A DNA stretch of 64,000 nt from Arsenicicoccus cauae (GTDB lineage: Bacteria > Actinomycetota > Actinomycetes > Actinomycetales > Dermatophilaceae), in assembly GCF_009707125.1 (NCBI RefSeq), contig NZ_WLVL01000019.1:1-64000 (forward strand), in the 5' to 3' direction. Numbering within the stretch: position 1 is the first letter of the stretch; the number at the start of each line of letters is the position of its first letter. The position numbers and the translations under genes were made by a program. The notes beneath the pieces are model-generated. The model was not told the origin of the DNA and did not search any database. It saw only the letters and a list, made by a program, of their open reading frames with translations. Positions 59,760 through 64,000 of this stretch are shown here, in pieces.

Positions 59760-59803
59760 CGCCGAGTGGTCACCTCCCGACGTCGGGAGGTGACCACTCG
59801 GCG
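59760..59803. terminator. Perfect 44-bp palindrome after the symporter
   Basis: 22 bases (CGCCGAGTGGTCACCTCCCG then AC) are followed directly by their exact reverse complement, then TCTTGGGG. As RNA it would form an unusually long hairpin 15 nt after the symporter stop. The arm sequence recurs at 52274-52333, so it also belongs to a repeat family. Confidence 0.8.
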
Positions 59804-59864
59804 TCTTGGGGGGTGCCTGCGCCGAGGTCGTCGGGGTGGACGCGTCCGAGGGGCCGGTCCGGCA

Positions 59865-59870
59865 TACGGT
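59865..59870 (+). promoter_or_regulatory. -10 box (TACGGT) of a leaderless MFS transcript
   Basis: TACGGT, part of a GGCATACG motif copy at 59861-59868, ends 6 nt before GTG 59877. Confidence 0.45.
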
Positions 59871-59876
59871 GGTCGT

Positions 59877-61148
59877 GTGCCCCAGCCGTATGCCGCCCCG
59901 CCGCCGTCCCCACCGCCCGAGGGCCACCGGCCGGGGACCCCGGAGTACCGCCGCATCTCGTGGGCGCTGTTCCTCGCCGGGCTCGCGACCTTCGCGATGA
60001 TCTACACCACCCAGCCCCTGCTGCCCGAGCTGGCGCGCGCCTTCGCGCTCACGCCGGCCGAGTCCGCGCTGTCGGTCTCGACGACGACGTTGGCGCTGGG
60101 CATGGCGCTGCTCGTGGTCGGCCCGTCCTCGGAGGTGCTCGGACGCACGAGGGTCATGCACCTGTCGCTGTCCGCGTCCTCCGTGGTCACCCTCCTCACG
60201 GCGCTCTCCCCCTCGTGGACGCTCCTGCTGGTCCTGCGGAGCCTGCTCGGCCTGGCCGTGGCGGGGCTGCCGGCGGTGGCCGTGGCCTACCTGCGCGAGG
60301 AGGTGCATCCCTCGGCGACGGCGCGCGCCACCGGGCTCTACATCGGCGGGACGGCCCTCGGCGGCATGCTGGGCCGGCTGGTCACCGGAGGTGTCGCCGA
60401 CCTGCTCGGCTGGCACTGGGCGATCGGCTCGATCGGGGCCCTCGGGCTGCTCTGCGCGCTGGCGGTGAGGGCGGTGCTGCCGGGGTCGCGGCGGTTCGCC
60501 CCCGCGCGGCTGTCGCCGCGTGAGCTCGTCGCCATGAACCGCCGCATGCTCACCGACCCCGCGCTGCTCGCGCTCTACGGCATCGCGTTCTGCGCGATGG
60601 GGGCCTTCGTGTCGGTGTTCAACGCCATGGGGTTCCGGCTCGCCGCCGCCCCCTACCACCTGAGCCTCGCCGTGGCCGGGCTGGTCTTCGTCGTCTATGC
60701 GCTGGGGTCGGTCAGCTCCGAGCGGGCCGGGCGCCTCGCGGACCGGCACGGGGTCCGGGCGGTCGTCCCCGTGGCGCTCGCGATCGTCCTCGCCGGGTTG
60801 CTGATCACGCTCGGCCGGCCGCTGTGGGTCGTCGTCGGCGGGCTCGCGGTGCTGACAGCCGGCTTCTTCGCCGCCCACGGGGTGGCCTCGGGCTGGGTCG
60901 CCGCCCGCGCCACGTATGTCGGCCGCGGCACCGCGCAGGCCACCTCGCTCTACATGTTCGCGTACTACCTCGGGTCGTCCGTCTGCGGCACGGTCGTCGG
61001 CACGGCGTGGAGCCGCGGCGGCTGGCCGCTGGTGGTGGGATTCACGAGTGCCCTGCTGTTCATGGCGCTCGGCCTCGCCCTGTGGTTGCGCCGCATCCCC
61101 AGCCTGGCTGAGCCCCCCGTCGAGGACCAGGGGGTGCGCGCCGCGTGA
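59877..61148 (+). CDS. MFS transporter
   Basis: A 423-residue major facilitator with 12 predicted helices after a Pro-rich N-terminus (AAPPPSPPPEG). YTTQPLLPELARAFALTPAE, LALGMALLVVGPSSEVLGRT and a central loop (about 205-225) match the YnfM/AraJ-like subgroup. The loop 2-3 motif SEVLGRTRVM stands for motif A. GTG 59877 follows its -10 box by 6 nt, rejecting the longer frame that starts inside the palindrome. Substrate unknown. Confidence 0.88.
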   Translation: MPQPYAAPPPSPPPEGHRPGTPEYRRISWALFLAGLATFAMIYTTQPLLPELARAFALTPAESALSVSTTTLALGMALLVVGPSSEVLGRTRVMHLSLSASSVVTLLTALSPSWTLLLVLRSLLGLAVAGLPAVAVAYLREEVHPSATARATGLYIGGTALGGMLGRLVTGGVADLLGWHWAIGSIGALGLLCALAVRAVLPGSRRFAPARLSPRELVAMNRRMLTDPALLALYGIAFCAMGAFVSVFNAMGFRLAAAPYHLSLAVAGLVFVVYALGSVSSERAGRLADRHGVRAVVPVALAIVLAGLLITLGRPLWVVVGGLAVLTAGFFAAHGVASGWVAARATYVGRGTAQATSLYMFAYYLGSSVCGTVVGTAWSRGGWPLVVGFTSALLFMALGLALWLRRIPSLAEPPVEDQGVRAA

Positions 61149-61178
61149 CGCCGGTCCCCGGCATACGGCCGGTGCCGG

Positions 61179-61205
61179 CAGACGACCCGAGCTGGGCCCC
61201 AGCTC
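61179..61205. repeat. Diverged copy of the CAGACGAC palindromic element
   Basis: CAGACGACCCGAGCTGGGCC, then CCAGCTC, lies 30 nt after the MFS stop and matches the 16219/16269 repeats at most positions, including the internal GAGCTGGG/CCCAGCTC dyad. Confidence 0.55.
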
Positions 61206-61252
61206 GCCACGCGCCGCCGAGTCCTGCCCGTCGCCCCACGGCCGCCGAAATT

Positions 61253-61267
61253 TGACAATGATTTCCA
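61253..61267 (+). promoter_or_regulatory. Zur box upstream of the zinc importer
   Basis: TGACAATGATTTCCA is a near-palindrome matching the Fur/Zur-type actinobacterial consensus TGAAAATGATTTTCA, and overlaps a TTGACA -35-like hexamer (61252-61257). It is conspicuously AT-rich for this genome. It lies about 20-35 nt before the start codons, so occupancy would block transcription when zinc is plentiful. Confidence 0.8.
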
Positions 61268-61288
61268 TTAGACCTCAGGCTGGTGACC

Positions 61289-62272
61289 ATGGATCGACGC
61301 CTCCTCGCCGCCCCCGCGGCTCTCGGCCTGGTCGCCCTCTCCGCCTGCGGACCGGGCGACGGCAGCGCGAGCAGCCACGGCAGCGCCGCGGCCAAGGACG
61401 GCACGATCACCGTCGTCGCCAGCTTCTATCCCCTGCAGCACGCCGCCGAGCAGATCGGGGGCCGACACGTCCAGGTCAGCAACCTGACCAAGCCGGGCGC
61501 CGAGCCGCACGACCTGGAGCTCACGCCCAAGGACGTGGCCACGCTCTCCCGGGCCGACCTCGCCATCTACGAGAAGGGTCTGCAGTCGGCCGTCGACACC
61601 GCCGTCGCCGACACCGCCCCCGACAAGGCCCTCGACGTGGCCACGGCCGCCGACCTCTCGCTGATGCACGGCGAGACGATCGGCGCGGACGGGCACGACC
61701 ACGCCGGCGAGTCCGCCGAGGAGCACGCCGGGCACAGCCACGGGGAGGGCGCCAAGGACCCGCACTTCTGGCTGGACCCGCTGCGCTACGCCAAGGTCTC
61801 GCAGGCCATCGCCGACCGCCTGGGGCAGGTCGACCCGGCTCACGCAGCCGACTACGACGCCAACCTCAAGGCCTTCACCGGCCGGCTGACGGCGCTCGAC
61901 CAGGAGCTCGCCGCGGGCCTCAAGGGCTGCACCAACAGGACGATCGTGACCAGCCATGCCGCGTTCGGCTACCTCGCCGACCGCTACCGGCTGCGGCAGG
62001 TCGCCATCTCGGGCCTGTCTCCCGAGGAGGAGCCCGAGCCCGCCAAGCTCGCCCAGATCGCGACCTACGCCAAGGCCCACCGGGTCACCACGATCTATGC
62101 CGAGACGCTGGTCAGCCCCGCCGTCGCGCAGACCGTCGCCAAGGAGACCGGCGCGCAGACCGCCGTCCTGGACCCGATCGAGGGCATCACGGACGCGTCC
62201 GCGGCCAAGGACTACGTTGGCGTCATGCAGGCCAACCTCGCCGCTCTCAAGAAGGGGCAGAGCTGTCCGTGA
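61289..62272 (+). CDS. znuA: Zinc ABC transporter substrate-binding lipoprotein
   Basis: A 327-residue cluster A-I solute-binding protein. Lipobox VALSAC is near residue 20. Metal ligands are suggested by GAEPHDLELTPKD, DPHFWLDPLRYAKVSQ, TSHAAFGYLADRY and a late Glu/Asp, and a His-rich loop (GHDHAGESAEEHAGHSHGEG) typical of zinc rather than manganese binders lies at about 135-155. ATG 61289 is used; GTG 61283 two codons earlier is equally possible. First gene of a three-gene operon behind a Zur box. Confidence 0.92.
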   Translation: MDRRLLAAPAALGLVALSACGPGDGSASSHGSAAAKDGTITVVASFYPLQHAAEQIGGRHVQVSNLTKPGAEPHDLELTPKDVATLSRADLAIYEKGLQSAVDTAVADTAPDKALDVATAADLSLMHGETIGADGHDHAGESAEEHAGHSHGEGAKDPHFWLDPLRYAKVSQAIADRLGQVDPAHAADYDANLKAFTGRLTALDQELAAGLKGCTNRTIVTSHAAFGYLADRYRLRQVAISGLSPEEEPEPAKLAQIATYAKAHRVTTIYAETLVSPAVAQTVAKETGAQTAVLDPIEGITDASAAKDYVGVMQANLAALKKGQSCP

Positions 62273-63183
62273 CCACCCCTCGCGCCGACGACACCGGCGC
62301 CCCCGTCATCAGGCTCCGGTCGGCGTCCTTCGGGTACGCCGACCGCGCCGTCGTCTCGGGCGCCGACCTCACCGTGCGGCCCGGCGAGGCGCTGGCCCTG
62401 CTCGGACCTAACGGCTGCGGCAAGTCCACGCTGGTCAAGGGCCTGCTCGGGCTCAACGACCACCTGGGCGGCGAGGTCGAGCTGTTCGGCACCCCGCTCG
62501 CCCGCTTCCACCGGCGATCCCGCATCGGCTATGTCCCCCAGCGCCACACCCTGTCCAGCTCGGTGTCCGCGACGGTGCGCGAGATCGTCGCCACCGGGCG
62601 CCTGCCGCACCAGGGGCTGCTGGCCCGGTTGGGTGCGCGCGACCGCCAGATCATGGATCAGGCCCTCGACGTCGTCGGTCTGACGGACCAGACCCGCCAG
62701 GACGTCTCGACGCTGTCAGGCGGCCAGCAACGGCGCGTGCTCATCGCCCGCGCCCTGGCCGGTGAGCCCGACGCCCTGGTGATGGACGAGCCCACCGCGG
62801 GTGTCGACGTCGCCAACCAGCGGCTGCTCACCACGGTGCTGCAGCGCCTGCGCGACCGCGGCGTCGGCCTGCTGATCGTCACCCACGAGGTCGAGGCGCT
62901 GACCCCGGTCCTGGACCGCATCGTGCACATGTCGGCCGGCCGCATCACCTTCGACGGGTCCGTCGCGGAGTTCGAGCAGGCCCGCAGGGCCGACGTCCTC
63001 GCCCTGGGTGATCCGCACCACCACCATCACGAGGACGAGGACCACGCTCCCGGTGATGGCCGGCCCCCCGCGCCCTGGGTCCACCGGGCCGGCGTCGGCG
63101 CGTCCGGCATACGGCGTGAGGCCGCCCCGGCCATCGGGGCGGGCGGACCGGCCCGAGCCACCAGGAGGGGTCAGGATGGCTGA
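62269..63183 (+). CDS. znuC: Zinc ABC transporter ATP-binding protein
   Basis: A 304-residue ATPase with Walker A GPNGCGKST, Q-loop YVPQRHTL, signature LSGGQQRRVLIA, Walker B ALVMDEPT and switch VTHE. Beyond the usual about 255 residues it has an extension with HHHHHEDEDH and a Pro/Gly/Ala tail, a likely zinc-binding or sensing appendage. GTG 62269 overlaps the upstream stop (GTGA), and its 3' end overlaps the permease by 8 nt. Confidence 0.92.
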   Translation: MTTPRADDTGAPVIRLRSASFGYADRAVVSGADLTVRPGEALALLGPNGCGKSTLVKGLLGLNDHLGGEVELFGTPLARFHRRSRIGYVPQRHTLSSSVSATVREIVATGRLPHQGLLARLGARDRQIMDQALDVVGLTDQTRQDVSTLSGGQQRRVLIARALAGEPDALVMDEPTAGVDVANQRLLTTVLQRLRDRGVGLLIVTHEVEALTPVLDRIVHMSAGRITFDGSVAEFEQARRADVLALGDPHHHHHEDEDHAPGDGRPPAPWVHRAGVGASGIRREAAPAIGAGGPARATRRGQDG

Positions 63184-64000
63184 GCTGTGGAGCTATGAGT
63201 TCATGCAGCGGGCCCTGCTCGCAGCGCTGCTCGTGGGCGCCGCCGCGCCGATGGTCGGGACCTTCCTCGTCCAGCGGCGGCTGTCGCTGATCGGCGACGG
63301 CATGGGGCACGTGGCCCTTGCCGGCGTCTCGATCGGCCTGCTCACCGGCAACCAGCCGGTGCTGACGGCCCTCGTCGCCGCCGTGGTCTGCGCGGTCGCG
63401 ATCGAGCTGATCCAGAGGTTCGGCAAGGCCAGCGGGGACGTGGCGCTCGCCGTCATGTTCTACGGCGGGATCGCGCTGGGCGTCGTCCTGATGTCGCGCG
63501 CGACGGGGACGGGCGCCAACCTCACGTCCTACCTGTTCGGGGCGATCACGACGACCAGCCGTGAGGACCTGGTCGTCTTTGCCGTGCTCGCGGTGGTGGT
63601 CATGGTCACCACGTGGGTGCTGAGACCGCGGCTGTTCGCCGTCGCCAACGACGAGGAATGGTCTCGCGCGGCGGGGCTGCCGGTCCTCGGGCTCAACATC
63701 GTGCTCGCCGTCATGACCGCCGTCACCGTCGTGGTCTCCATGCGCGTCGTCGGGCTGCTGCTCATCAGCGCGCTCATGATCCTGCCCAACGCCGCCGCCC
63801 AGCAGGTGTCGCGGTCCTTCCGGTCGATGCGGCTCGTCGCCGTGGTCATCGGGATCCTGTGCGCCAGCGGCGGCGTCGCCCTGTCCTACGAGCTCGACAC
63901 CCCCTCGGGGGGCACCATCGTGCTCCTCGTGCTCGCGGTGTTCGTCGCCCTGAGCCTCGTGGCGGCGGTCGCGCACGCGGTCGGGGCACGGCACCACCGC
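63176..64000 (+). CDS. znuB: Zinc ABC transporter permease (partial)
   Basis: 275 codons from ATG 63176 (AGGAGG about 9 nt upstream) to the window edge with no stop, so the C-terminus may be incomplete. ABC-3 permease family: LVQRRLSLIGDGMGHVALAG is the signature, followed by multiple helices and SMRVVGLLLISALMILPNAA. At least seven helices are visible. Forms the membrane channel of the Zur-regulated zinc importer. Confidence 0.92.
   Translation, partial: MAELWSYEFMQRALLAALLVGAAAPMVGTFLVQRRLSLIGDGMGHVALAGVSIGLLTGNQPVLTALVAAVVCAVAIELIQRFGKASGDVALAVMFYGGIALGVVLMSRATGTGANLTSYLFGAITTTSREDLVVFAVLAVVVMVTTWVLRPRLFAVANDEEWSRAAGLPVLGLNIVLAVMTAVTVVVSMRVVGLLLISALMILPNAAAQQVSRSFRSMRLVAVVIGILCASGGVALSYELDTPSGGTIVLLVLAVFVALSLVAAVAHAVGARHHR

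Overview
The window is very GC-rich DNA (about 70-73% by eye) from an actinobacterium. GTG starts, 4-bp ATGA/GTGA overlaps and leaderless promoters are frequent. The order topA, tmk, holB, tRNA-Thr, a DEAD-box helicase with a DUF1998 tail, then a Tad/Flp secretion locus (ssd, tadA, tadB, tadC, DUF4244) is the classic actinobacterial arrangement, known for example around Rv3644c-Rv3662c of Mycobacterium tuberculosis. Gene content fits Micrococcales, perhaps Intrasporangiaceae or a neighbour; the genus is a guess.

Left core (1-31.9 kb): a secreted coiled-coil protein cut by the window edge (probably the N-terminal half of an NlpC/P60 wall hydrolase); a phosphotransferase; a pcaD-pcaF-pcaI-pcaJ operon for the end of the beta-ketoadipate pathway with an IclR-type operator; two tandem membrane diguanylate cyclases; tRNA-Thr(CGU); a lipoprotein peptidase; holB and tmk; a GAF-GGDEF-EAL protein; a YihY/BrkB membrane protein; two Pro/Ala-rich membrane-anchored proteins; a TipA-like regulator divergent from an ABC exporter; a Cys/Met PLP enzyme; topA; a methyltransferase; a STAS protein; and an MrfA-like helicase.

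Island (about 31.9-46.0 kb): a 14-kb mosaic insertion. Its left edge abuts the 3' part of a Rv3654c-like TadE gene and its right edge abuts the 5' part of a DUF4244/Flp-like prepilin gene; the DNA between them (end of DUF4244, the TadE gene, start of the Rv3654c-like gene) is gone. The island holds uncharacterised small genes, a TetR-regulated pair of SMR efflux genes, an ISL3-family insertion sequence, a broken serine resolvase, and a 5-methylcytosine restriction cluster (C5 methyltransferase, ScoMcrA-head/PD-D/ExK protein, HNH nuclease, SHOCT-tailed putative nuclease, broken vsr). A lower-GC segment follows.

Right core (46-64 kb): the truncated prepilin, a small RraB-like protein, a secreted protein overlapping a diguanylate cyclase, the tadC-tadB-tadA-ssd operon, a Fic-like protein with a degenerate motif, a LytS/LytTR two-component system, two DUF485-like/acetate-symporter pairs (the first symporter frameshifted), an MFS transporter, and a Zur-controlled zinc ABC importer running off the end.

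Themes: four GGDEF proteins in 64 kb beside a disrupted Tad machinery; a heptamer GGCATAC/GTATGCC strongly over-represented in the core but nearly absent from the island; and six leaderless promoters with a 6-7 nt gap between the -10 box and the start codon.
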